From assembly GCF_028372415.1 (NCBI RefSeq), contig NC_092873.1, positions 350,859,890 through 350,923,889 on the forward strand: DNA of 64,000 nt. Direction: 5' to 3'. How positions within the stretch are numbered: the first letter of the stretch is position 1; each line of letters opens with the position of its first letter. Of the stretch, positions 24,301 to 33,159 are shown in pieces. Origin of the DNA: Notamacropus eugenii (lineage: Eukaryota > Chordata > Mammalia > Diprotodontia > Macropodidae). Made by a program: the position numbers and the translations under genes. A model generated the notes under the pieces. That model saw only the letters and a list, made by a program, of their open reading frames with translations, was not told the DNA's origin and did no database searches.

Positions 24301-26446
24301 CTGGGATTTAAGTTCCCATTCCAAATGGGGTTCTTTCCATGGCCTATTAGCCTAAGGCTGATAAATGGCTTGCATGGACCTTGCTCACATTCTCTCTCCC
24401 TAAAGGTGATCAGTCCCCTCTTGGTAAGGTGGAGAACCTCTGAGATGATGAAGAATTTGGGCCCCATCACCCATCAGGGAAGAGAAACTAGAATTTGAAG
24501 CAAGGCTTTGGGATCCATCAAGCAACAGAACAGCTGTTTCTATGTTCCTGGCAATATCCCAGACCCCCTCATCCTGTATCCTTAATGTGGGTCCCTGTAG
24601 GGAAGGGTAAGCCCTGTCTGGATCACCTAACTATGGCAACAGAAACAGGAACATGGGAGTATGAGGGATGATGAAGATAATAGAGAGGAAATCAGCTGGG
24701 GGAGCAGTGGGAGGGGAAGATCATGCCAAACTACACTCCTTAACTTCTTCTTTGTCAAGGTTGGAGACATTCACACAATTGGTTGGTCTTAGAGCCCTAA
24801 TGTCATAGGGCTTCACCACTGAGGCCTCTTAACTAGTGGTTACAATACTGACTGGACTTGGCCATCAAAAAGACCTGGGTTCAATGGTTATGTGACCCTG
24901 GGGCAAGTCATTTAATCTCTCTGTGTTTTAGGTAACTCTCTAAGACCATAAATTATAGAAAAGTGCCAACCTGCCTTGGTAGAAGGAATTTCCTCACCAG
25001 GAAATCCCTATATCAATGAAATCACAGGTTAAAAAAACAAACAGAATAGCTGTAAAATGGGGATAATAATATTACCTGTGGTTCCTGGCTCTCAGGGTAT
25101 GTGATGCTGAAATAAGAAAATGCCTAGAACGTGGGTTTATACATTTTAAAGTGCTTATGGGAACTCTAGTTATTACTGTTTCTTTACCCTCAATTCCCTT
25201 CTGGCTTTTCTAGGAAGGAGAGTTGCCAAGGATCTTCCTCCAGCCACTGGTGCAGGAGATAAAAAGAGGAAAGACAGGCCAGTTCTACGCACTGATGGGG
25301 AAACGGGCAAGAGGTGAGTGGGCCAGGACATTGGCGGGTGGGGAGGAAGGTGAGAAAGGGACCATTCAGGACTAGTTCTCTAAATCTGTAGAGAGTGAAT
25401 TCTGCTTGGATTAAGGGATTCTGGGACAAGAAAAGGCATGTAAAAGGAACCAGGACTCTCAAGGCCACCTCCCATCTCGCTCCAGTCTTCTCATTCTTAA
25501 CACTCAAAACAACAGACAATTGTCTGAATCCCATGGGCTGAGTCCCCACTAAGCACTGTAATTTCCTCAAACCAGGGCTGTCAAACTCAAACAGAAGCGG
25601 AGGACACTCAAAGACTCCCATGGATCACATAATGACTTATACAACCACATATTGATGTTATCTATATTCTGCTGTATTTTTAGTTACTTTGTTAAATATT
25701 TCCCAATGACATTTTAATCTGTTTCCAGGGTCTATGTTTGACTTTCCTGGCCCAGACCACAGTATCACCAATTTTACGCAGTCCTGGTATATTTGTTGTT
25801 GTTCAGTCATTTCAGTTGTGTCTGACTCTTTGTGACCCCATTTGGGACTTTCTTAGCAGAGATACTGGAGTGGTTTGCCATTTCCTTCTCCGGCTCATTT
25901 TACAAATGAGGAAACTGAGGCAAACAGGGTTAAGTGATTTGCCCAGGGTCACACAGCTAGTAACTAAGTGCTTAATAAATACCTGTTGACTGACTGACTT
26001 GGATTATATTGGGGAGTAATAACACTAAAAATCCAAAGTGGTGACTAAAAATTAATCAGTGCTCTATACTGGCTTTAGGATTCCATCAAAGACCTCTTTA
26101 TATTCAACAGCAAATCTTCCTTCAATTTTATTAAATAAAAGACATCTAAGTAGCACACACTATGTGTGGCAGAAGAGGGACTTGTGTTCTAATGATGCTT
26201 CTCCCACTTACTTATGCTGCCTTTGTGATGTCAGCAAAGTCACCTAACCTCTCTGAGGATTTCGGTGTCATCACTCGTAATAAATAAATAAATGGATGAA
26301 TTAGTTAATTAGGAGATAAGTAAAGAAATGAATTAATGTACAGATAGACAGAAAGATTGATTCGTTCCTAGACAGACAGATAGATACACAGATAGATTCA
26401 TTCCCTGAATAGATGATAAATAGATAGATGGATGGGTGGATGGATG

Positions 26447-26516
<70 letters not shown>

Positions 26517-26534
26517 TTCATTCCCTGGATAGAT

Positions 26535-26610
<76 letters not shown>

Positions 26611-29600
26611 CATACATACATACATACATACATACATACATACATACATACATACATACATAGATGATTGATAGACAGACAGATAGATCCATTCCCTGGA
26701 TAGATTAGATTAGACTAGATTGAAGAGAGAGAAATTCATTCCCTAGATAGATACATTCCCTGAATAGATAGATAGATACATATATACATAAAATGGTATG
26801 ACTTCTAAAGTCTTTTCCACCTCTGATTCTGTGATGCTCTGAGCCTGTAGGCACTAAGTCTGTTTCACTCAGACAGACCTTAAAATGTGCCTCTTACTCC
26901 CCGAGGCTGTTCTTGCTTGTCACTTCACATACTAAAGGAAAGTCAACCTTAGAAAGTTAAACCCTTTCATATCACAGATCTTAGAACTAGAAGAGCTTTC
27001 AATAAGCTAACTTAGTCCAGTCTCCTACCTTCAGGCCATAGTGGTATTATCATCCCTATTTGACACATAAAATAACTCAGGCCCAGAGACAAAAGATGAC
27101 TTGCCTGCCCAAGGTTATACAGCTAGTTAGTGGCAGAATCAGATCTAGAACCCAAATTTCTCATCTCTCCAGGAAGCATCTTTTCCTCTACATTATTTCT
27201 GGCATCTGAAAAGGGGGACTTCAATTTCTAAATAAAAACCAACATTCCTATAGCCCTCTTCAATTTGCAAAGGGCTTTTCAAAAATCTCATTTGAGCCTT
27301 ACAATCCTGTGGGGTAGGTACCACAGGTATTATCACCTTCCCTATTCTACAGTTTACAGAAGTTTACAGAGGTGTGATTTACCTATGGTCACACAGCTTG
27401 CAAGTTTTTTCTTTTTTGAGGCAATTATTGTTGTGTCTTGCCTAGGGTCACACAACTAGTAAGTGTCTGAAGTTGGATTTGAATTCAGATCCTCCTGACT
27501 CTAGGCCCAGTACTCTATTCACTATACCACCTAACTACCTAGCTTTTAAGTTTCAGAGGCAGGAATTGAACCCAGGTCTTTCTGATGCCCTGTCCAGCAT
27601 GGTTTCCATTACATAGTACAATGCTTCTCCAAGGTTCCTTCTATCTTAAAATCAAATAATCCACATATAAATAATTATTCACAATCAGAGTCCTTGTAAT
27701 TGGGACTCTGGGCTGGGAATTAAAGGAGACACTGAGACCCCCTTCCTCACCTACTCCACTTCTCATCCCACATATAACCTTCATGGGGGAGAGTGAAAAA
27801 ATCTGAAGTTTGTTTTTCTCTCTTTACTCCCAGGGAAGTCACTGACCCAGTCAAGGGAGAGCAAAGGTAAGTGATGCTTATTCTATTCCCCTCAATACCT
27901 CTTTCCAAAAGTCTCCCTGCCCAAAATATATAGGAATAGAGGAGAAGCATGCTGCCAGAGGCCAGGGCAGCCAGCCAGGAAGGTCTGCTGTACAGTGGGT
28001 AGAGCAGGGCAGTCTTGGCCACAAGCTACCTTCCCCTAGAGAAGTTGGGTTTAGTCAATGGGTAACAATGGATGGGGTTAAGACAAGATCGATGTGGTGT
28101 AGTGAAAAGTGTGTTGTATGTACCTGGTATCAGGAAAGAGATGAGACTGAATGCTTATCCCAAACATAATCTATGTGATCTTTGGCAAGGCACCCAACCT
28201 CTTTAGTCGTATTTTTCTCATCTGTAAAATGGGGATAACAATACCTATTTCACAGGGTCAAATGAGATGAGAGAAAGGTGGGGAGAAAAGGAGGGAGAAG
28301 AAAATTCAGTCCTGCTACAGATAGGCTGGGTAATTGAGGAGGCTTGTCACCTGGGATTTGAAAAGTAAACATGCAATGATGGGGAGATGGGAAGAAGGAA
28401 ATAAAAGATTTTTTGTTTATTAAATATATTATATAATATATAATTTTTTAAAATAAATTTTTTTTAAAAGAATAGTAACCATGAATGATCAACAAAGCCA
28501 CAATTCCCTTTCTCAAATGCTGGAGAACCAACAAGTAACTTTTTAGAAGACACAGGTCTCCAGCCCTGTCATGACTCTTAAGACAAAAGCAGTCTTTCTG
28601 TCTCTCCTTTTCTCTCTTTACTTCCCCACCTTCACATTAGGGAACCAAGGAGACACGTTTATAGGCCTCATGGGGAGATCAACTAACCAAGGTGGGTGAC
28701 ACTCCCTAGCTGATCCCCAATGCATCTCAATAAAAAAAGGACCAAAGTTTTATCAACCCAAGGAAATGGCACCCCTTGACCAGGTAGGACATCTACCCCT
28801 CCAAGTCAGGTGGGTAAATTCCAACAAATCCAGGATGCTGAACGATGTCTGATGGCTCAGACATGTGCTACCTCCGTTTCTTCATCTGTAAAACAGGGAT
28901 AAATAGGGATACCTCCCAGGATTGTTGTGAGGACCAAAGGAGATCCTAAATATAAAGTGCTTAGCACAGTGCCTAGGACATAGGAAGAATCATGTAAATA
29001 TTATATTGTTATTATTATTCCTGGAGTAAGCAGCTCCCATTCAAGCTCTGACCTTGTTTCCCTCTGTGAGACCCTCCTTGGACCCTTTCCAATGGTAAAT
29101 GAGGTATGGGAGTGAGTAGGTGAGAGAAGAGAGTAAGTGGGCCCAGTAGTAGCACCAGGAACATGATTTGTCTACCTTCCAATCCCAACTCTAAGATCAG
29201 CTCACAATCTGTGAGAGAATCACTTCACTTGTCTGAGCCTCAAGTTCCACTCATCTGTAAAATGAGGCTAATACAGCCTATCCCGAGAGGCGTCATGGTG
29301 CAATGGAGAGCTAGCTTTCAAATCAGAAGACCTATGTTCAAACTCTGCTTCTGACGTGTAATAGTTGTGTGACCATGAGTGTGCTATTTAACCTCTTAGC
29401 TGCTATTGGCAATTAACTTAAAACCGTAAGTTACAGTTAAGCCCCTGCAGTTTCCAAACTGGAAGTCCCTTACAATGAAGTCCCAGCTCAGGACCAAAAA
29501 GTATTTTGACAAATGCCTGTCCTGTCCACCTCACAGGACTGTTTCAAAAACCTGATCACATAAAAGTGTGTAAAGAGGCTTTGTAAATTCTAAAGCACCA

Positions 29601-30479
29601 TACACAAGTCAGGAGTATTATTGATATTTGAAAAAAGAATCCTCAGGATATCCAAAAAGGTCTCTGCTGTTGCCTATTTCAGAGCCTGAAATTTCACCAT
29701 TAGAGATTCTTTCTTTTGGCTCTCTAGGGTTCCCCAGGAAATGCAGGTATCTCTGGCAGGAGGCATCACCTGCCAAGACCTTGAGCAGAATTAGCTGACA
29801 TGTTGGACATAGAATTAGGAAGATTTTGGTTTGAATCCTGTCCTGGGACTTTGTCAAAGTGACCTAAGGCAAACATCTTTAGTAAGGTAAATCTATTAGA
29901 AGAATAAAATACTCTAATATTAATTTTATACTTAGAGAGAAATCATCAAATGTCATAACTGGAATAATGTAACCCAAGACTCTGACATCTCAAACCTAAA
30001 GACAAGGGACTTGGGGGATTAACCAGTGTTTGGGGATCCTCTGGAGCCACCACTTCCCCTCTATTCTATTAGTTCTTTGTATAACTGAGTCGACTACAGA
30101 GTTTTAGTGGAGTCCCTGTTGCCCAGAAACTTGAAATTTCACATTAGATATGGACAGATGAAAACCACCATATAAGCCTACAGTTCAAAAACTCTGGAGT
30201 TGACACAGGGTTATAGGGAAAGAGCCCTGAACTAAGAAGTGAGGAGATGTACACTCTGCCATTTTCTTTTTTGTGACCTTGAACAATACACACAACTTCC
30301 TTAACCCCCCATGTTCCTCATCTGTAAAATGGGGGAGTTGACCAAGATCATCTCTCAAGTCTTTCTGCCTCTGAAATTCTATGATTCCAGACTCTCAATC
30401 TTTTTTCAATTTTTTTTCGTTTTCAGCCCTCTCTGTGGATTGGGAGGATAAGAACAGAGTGTCAGAGTGGGAACCCTGA
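20256..30479 (+). CDS. TAC4: Tachykinin precursor 4 (preprotachykinin-C), complete five-exon gene
   Basis: Secreted neuropeptide precursor giving hemokinin/endokinin-type tachykinins, which act on NK receptors (mainly NK1). Coding exons: 20256-20375, 25214-25313, 27834-27866, 28641-28691, 30427-30479; all introns are GT-AG and phases run 0,1,1,1. The spliced frame is 357 nt, 118 residues plus stop (human 113). Residues 1-20 form a signal peptide ([15 protein letters not shown]...). A KR at 57-58 precedes the first tachykinin, [10 protein letters not shown], followed by the amidation and cleavage signal GKR (69-71). The second tachykinin core TFIGLM (90-95) is followed by GR. The tail ends VSEWEP. 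I chose the ATG at 20256 (ACCATGC context, aligned with the human MLPCLALLLLM start) over the in-frame ATG at 20244, which has a weak context. Odd: the first core has Ala where tachykinins have Gly. Identity rests on the two peptide cores, exon layout and KAT7 as convergent neighbour. Confidence 0.92.
20660..20800 (+). mobile_element. Terminal part of a small hAT-like DNA transposon
   Basis: Begins gattctgaaccttttctttg and continues catggactcctttggcagtc and tggtgaagcctatagacat, the left end of the same family as 20923-21146 in opposite orientation. Confidence 0.55.
20923..21146 (-). mobile_element. Small hAT-like DNA transposon, near complete
   Basis: 224 bases bounded by imperfect inverted ends (caggagctcttaac and, reversed, caggcgttctgaatc). 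The interior has gggaaaaaaatgtacatctt, ttatccatttccttcc and ggcttcaccagactgtcaaagg, shared with 35599-35799. No coding capacity. Confidence 0.6.
21312..21372. repeat. (TG)n microsatellite in TAC4 intron 1
   Basis: gagtgtgtgagtg units then about 17 TG units. Confidence 0.95.
21375..21565 (-). mobile_element. MIR-type SINE fragment
   Basis: aatcataggatcatttaggaac ... tttacgaatgaggaaattgg ... gatttgcccagcatcacac is the reverse MIR body. Confidence 0.6.
22141..22485. mobile_element. CORE-SINE (-, to 22312) next to MIR-type SINE (+, 22313-22485)
   Basis: First part reads cagtcatgtccaacttttcatg ... ggagtggtttgccatttcc. Second reads ctgggctcaaatcccagctc ... gtcacttctctttctgggtctcag ... gggcccttccagc. 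The two are head to head. Confidence 0.65.
22486..23234. other. TAC4 intron 1 DNA, nothing recognised
   Basis: Unique-looking intronic sequence with an A/T-rich end (23090-23230). Confidence 0.4.
23235..23415 (+). mobile_element. MIR-type SINE
   Basis: gaccaggttcaaatcctgggctc ... ccttgagcaagtcaatttctc ... ggttacttccagtcctaaaatcc. Confidence 0.65.
23950..24265. mobile_element. MIR fragment (-) and L2 3' end (+)
   Basis: 23960-24040 is a reverse MIR piece (tttttacagatgaagaaaatg). 24060-24265 is L2 sense tail (agttccttgaaggcagggacc ... ctctgacacttagcacagta ... cacttaataactgc). Confidence 0.6.
24266..24831. other. TAC4 intron 1 DNA, nothing recognised
   Basis: Unique-looking sequence without exon signals that fit TAC4. 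Confidence 0.4.
24832..25150 (+). mobile_element. CORE-SINE of a variant subfamily just before TAC4 exon 2
   Basis: Has the CORE (ggcaagtcatttaatctctc) followed by taactctctaagaccataaat and gaatttcctcaccaggaaat, a tail variant also seen at 12150-12190 and 29400-29460. It ends about 60 bases before the exon 2 acceptor. Confidence 0.6.
25214..25313 (+). CDS. TAC4: TAC4 coding exon 2: first tachykinin (variant FYALM core)
   Basis: 100 nt between acceptor cttttctag and donor gtgagt, phase 0 to 1. It encodes residues 41-73: a linker, the dibasic KR (57-58), the decapeptide [10 protein letters not shown] (59-68), amide-donor Gly69 and KR (70-71). The core codons at 25283-25297 read TTC TAC GCA CTG ATG. 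The GCA (Ala66) replaces the Gly of the tachykinin signature FxGLM; mouse hemokinin-1 reads QFYGLM and human endokinin QFFGLM at this place. All processing signals are intact. Confidence 0.92.
25574..25770. mobile_element. Probable DNA-transposon-derived repeat
   Basis: gggctgtcaaactcaaacaga ... accacatattgatgttatct ... ttaaatatttcccaatgacattttaatctg is the wording of a common marsupial/mammal-wide repeat, which I take to be hAT-related. Family uncertain. Confidence 0.4.
25795..25965 (-). mobile_element. CORE-SINE, antisense
   Basis: gttgttcagtcatttcagttg ... tgactctttgtgaccccatt ... gggttaagtgatttgcccag. Confidence 0.8.
26278..26800. repeat. Compound GATA/GACA/CATA tetranucleotide array
   Basis: Long GATA runs (26450-26503 and 26538-26610), a CATA run (26610-26662) and GACA patches. 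A non-tetrameric phrase CATTCCCTGGATAGATGATA or near copies recurs at about 26399, 26519, 26690, 26737 and 26755, so a larger unit was duplicated. Confidence 0.95.
26970..27190 (-). mobile_element. MIR-type SINE
   Basis: cccaaggttatacagctagttagtggcagaatc with the expected flanks, reverse orientation. Confidence 0.65.
27235..27640 (-). mobile_element. Cluster of antisense SINE fragments
   Basis: 27238-27402 is a MIR-type tail (gggcttttcaaaaatctcatttgagcc). 27405-27535 is a CORE-SINE head in reverse (ccagtactctattcactatacc). 27545-27640 is a further piece (ggaattgaacccaggtctttc). Confidence 0.6.
27834..27866 (+). CDS. TAC4: TAC4 coding exon 3: 33-nt linker micro-exon
   Basis: Short exon between acceptor tactcccag and donor gtaagt, phase 1 to 1, adding 11 residues ([11 protein letters not shown]). 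Its length is a multiple of three, so it can be included or skipped without changing the frame. It supplies the single basic residues that lie upstream of the second tachykinin. Confidence 0.85.
28085..28275 (+). mobile_element. MIR-type SINE in TAC4 intron 3
   Basis: gtgatctttggcaaggcaccc ... catctgtaaaatggggataac ... atttcacagggtcaaatgag. Confidence 0.65.
28641..28691 (+). CDS. TAC4: TAC4 coding exon 4: second tachykinin (canonical FIGLM)
   Basis: 51 nt between acceptor cacattag and donor gtgggt, phase 1 to 1. It encodes [11 protein letters not shown] followed by GRSTNQ. FIGLM fits the tachykinin consensus FxGLM, and Gly96-Arg97 gives an amidation signal with a single basic cleavage residue. 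In human TAC4 the matching peptide is TFQGLL-GKR, which departs from the consensus. The exon is symmetric and could be skipped in frame. Confidence 0.88.
28855..29012 (+). mobile_element. MIR-type SINE 3' half in TAC4 intron 4
   Basis: tttcttcatctgtaaaacaggg ... attgttgtgaggaccaaagg ... cttagcacagtgcctaggacata. Confidence 0.65.
29195..29480 (+). mobile_element. Two consecutive SINE fragments
   Basis: 29195-29280 is a MIR tail (tcatctgtaaaatgaggctaa). 29288-29480 is a CORE-SINE with head gtcatggtgcaatggagagc and the variant tail aaccgtaagttacagtt. Confidence 0.55.
29780..29890 (+). mobile_element. CORE-SINE 5' fragment
   Basis: gacatagaattaggaagattt then ggtttgaatcctgtcctggg. Confidence 0.4.
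30190..30395 (+). mobile_element. MIR-type SINE just upstream of TAC4 exon 5
   Basis: gagccctgaactaagaagtg ... cctcatctgtaaaatggggg ... gtctttctgcctctgaaattctatgattc; ends about 30 bases before the exon 5 acceptor. Confidence 0.6.
30427..30479 (+). CDS. TAC4: TAC4 coding exon 5: C-terminal tail and stop
   Basis: Preceded by a good pyrimidine tract and cag acceptor. It encodes the acidic C-terminal tail [16 protein letters not shown] and a TGA stop at 30477-30479. The exon runs on into the 3' UTR. No canonical AATAAA follows within 250 bases. Confidence 0.85.
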
Positions 30480-30594
30480 CCCCACACTACCAAGAATGAG
30501 AGCTCCCTCTATCCAAATCCCCCAACCACCTGAAGATCATATCTTATGAGGCCAACCTTTTATCCATGTGTTTGCTAGCCTCCCAGAATCCCCA

Positions 30595-30600
30595 AATATA
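30595..30600 (+). promoter_or_regulatory. TAC4: Candidate TAC4 poly(A) signal, AATATA variant
   Basis: AATATA, a known weak variant of AATAAA, lies 116 bases after the TAC4 stop codon and is followed by a T-rich stretch near 30655-30660. No AATAAA or ATTAAA is present close by, so this is the best visible candidate for the 3' end. Confidence 0.3.
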
Positions 30601-30984
30601 ATCTCCCACTGGCATTTGACCCCGGCCTTGCACTGATACCAAACTGACTGTGTCTTTTTTGAGTATATGGTACTCTCCTGTCAAATTGCTGCTATGTTAA
30701 AATGTGTTGACATCTTGTTGGACAGTCTGCTTTTTTTCTTTCAAAAACCCTGGGGGGCTTCTCCCTCAGGCATGAAATCTGGGGGGGTTGGGTTTGTTTG
30801 CCAAGCATTACCACCAAAACCTGGCTCTCTCTGCCAACTCGCTCCATTGTCACTGTTCTCACCTCCCACTCCCCACCTAAAAGCAATGGAGCCTCAATTC
30901 TGTTTCCAAGAAAAAAGGAAGAGAGGAAGTTCAAATGGTCCGGACATCCTGGATACTACTCAGTGACTTGGCAGAGTCATGAAT

Positions 30985-31120
30985 GACCACAGACTTAAGG
31001 CTAAAAGGAACCCTAGAAGTCATCTATCTGAATCCCCTTATTTTACAAATGAAGAACTAAAGCCCAAAGAAGTTAGTAAACATTTAAGTGTCTGCCTTAC
31101 AAGTCTAGGTGAGCTTGGTT
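30985..31120 (-). mobile_element. MIR-type SINE fragment
   Basis: taaggctaaaaggaacccta then gaatccccttattttacaaa. Confidence 0.55.
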
Positions 31121-31289
31121 AGTTGTGAGCCTGGGGTAAGCACTGTAAAAAGAGAATTACTGTATGATCATCACCCTCAAAGGAGCATTCCAAATCTGAT
31201 CAGGGAGCCCAGCCCTCCCTCCTCCTATCTCCACCTTCATGGAACCCCTAGTCTGGTAAGCAAGACTGCCCCCAAACTCAGGGGCTAAG

Positions 31290-31650
31290 GTGAGGTGACA
31301 GGCCCTGTCTGCAGAACTGTCAGTCTAATGGGAAACTATACACATGAAACAACTCAAAAATACGTTATACATAAAGCAACATATATGAATCAGCAGGAGC
31401 AAAAGGGTAGGTCACAAACTGAGTGCACGGATGTTAAGGTCTTGAGTGTCTGGGTGAGGTGAAACAGGGAAGATTTGCTAGGAAGGGGAGAATCTTAAGT
31501 CAGATTTGGAAGAAAGGGAAGGACATGGATCAGTGATGATAAAAGGCAGTTCATGTGCCAGGAATAGTGTAAACAACAGTGCAGAAGCAAGAAGGAATAA
31601 AATACATGAGGGAGGACACAGGACAGCCAGAGGCCCTGCCCTCCCCACAG
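31290..31650 (-). mobile_element. L2 3' region, antisense
   Basis: Reverse L2 UTR wording (gtcttgagtgtctgggtgagg ... ttaagtcagatttggaagaaa ... ggcagttcatgtgccaggaat). Confidence 0.5.
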
Positions 31651-32270
31651 TTGGCAGGTCACCTCATTGACCCCATGAGAAAGCAATTCAGGTGCTCTAC
31701 TGCTCCCTGTCCTGAGACATCTATAGACTTGTGCCCTTGGACTCAAGATATCCAGAACCTTCTTTTATTACCATGCATCCTGGGGTAGGATATAGTTACA
31801 TTCATAGCTTGGCCTTCCCTCTCCCCCAATATTGAGATGGTTGGAAAAGATACACAAAGGTTGGAAGAGGAATCCCAATCCACTTAGGCATCTATCTGAG
31901 GGGTGGTTAATGATGTCTCCCTCCAGCCTTAGCATTATTCTCTAAGGTCTCTGAATGGCCTCTCCTTCAAACCAAGACATTTTAGTTGACTGGCACCCAG
32001 TCTGTAGAGAGGGGGCTGGTTTACTTAGGCAGTTAGGTATAGGGCCTAGGGCACCAGGGAGATCTTGGGTATAACTCCTGACTGGGCCAGTTAACTTCAG
32101 AGAAATCCCAACCTGGAACCCTAATCCTAACTAGCCATCTCAAATGTGCTGTAGATCCCAAGAGGGCCTGGGTCAAAGTGGAGTGGCACAGTATCATCTG
32201 TCCCTACTACTAGGGAGACACTCAAAGCATGACCTGCTGAAGAGGATCACGAGCATTATTTTGGCCTATG
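31651..32270. other. Intergenic DNA, nothing recognised
   Basis: Unique-looking sequence between TAC4 and KAT7; no exon or clear repeat. Confidence 0.4.
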
Positions 32271-32274
32271 GAAG

Positions 32275-33150
32275 ATGATACTAAGACCAGTTCCATAAAT
32301 ATTCCCTGCTTAGTAGGCATTGGTGTGTGGAGAGTGAATACAAAAGATGCAGAAAGTGGACTCTGACTTTGAAGGGCTTAGTTAGGGAGAAAAGGTGGAA
32401 GATAGAGAATGAAATGTGGCAGGATAAAATAAAGTGCAAAAATGAAAAAAAATAAATCATTCTTTACGTTTATTATGTTTCATGTATTAAACAGATAGTG
32501 TTGTAGGGAGTCCACAGGAGGAGTTATTGGGGAGAAATGTGTAAGAGAGGAGATTTGAACTGGGTTTTAAAGTGAGTAAACTTGCTTCATATTACAGAAG
32601 TAAATTTTGTGGAATATAAAATAAGATGGGTAGCTAGATGGCAAAATGGGTAGAGCACCAGGCCTGGAGTCAGGAAGGTTCATCTTCCTAAGTTCAAACC
32701 TGGCCTCAGACACTTGCTGTGTGACCCTGGGCAAGTCACTTAACCTTGTTTGCGTCAGTTTCCTCACCTGTCAAATGAGCTGGAGAAGAAAATGGCAAAC
32801 TACTCCAATATCTTTGCCAAGAAAACCCCAAATGGGGTCACGAAAAGTCAGACACAACTGAAAGAACTCAACACCAGCAATATGAAATAAGACTGAATAG
32901 AAGAAACTTTTGAAACTTTATATATACAAAATGTTACATGGGACTGGATTACAGAAGACCTTGTATTTGAATGCTAGGATAAGAACTTTGGACTTGAGCC
33001 AACGGGCAATGGGAAATCATCACGGGTCTTTGAGCAAAGAAACAGAATATGATCAAAGCAGAGTCTTAAGAATGAATGGCTATTCTGCCATTTTGCTTTA
33101 ATGACTTCCAGAGCAAAGGGGGAAGGAGTAGCTAGGGAAGTTCTAAACCA
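32275..33150 (-). mobile_element. L2 remnant, antisense, interrupted by a SINE
   Basis: 32275-32626 and 32893-33150 form one antisense L2 body (ggagatttgaactgggttttaaag ... ttgtatttgaatgctaggataag ... ggcaatgggaaatcatcacgg), split by the SINE at 32627-32878. Confidence 0.6.
32627..32878 (+). mobile_element. Full-length CORE-SINE with target-site duplication
   Basis: Complete head, CORE and tail. Direct repeats AATATAAAATAAGA (32613-32626) and AATATGAAATAAGA (32879-32892) differ at one base, so the insertion is young relative to its surroundings. Confidence 0.9.
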
Positions 33151-33159
33151 GAAAACAAA

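Noticed and set aside
26278-26800. Array that could look like a CRISPR
   Set aside because: The units are tetranucleotide microsatellite with a few duplicated phrases in a vertebrate genome; there are no unique spacers of constant size.
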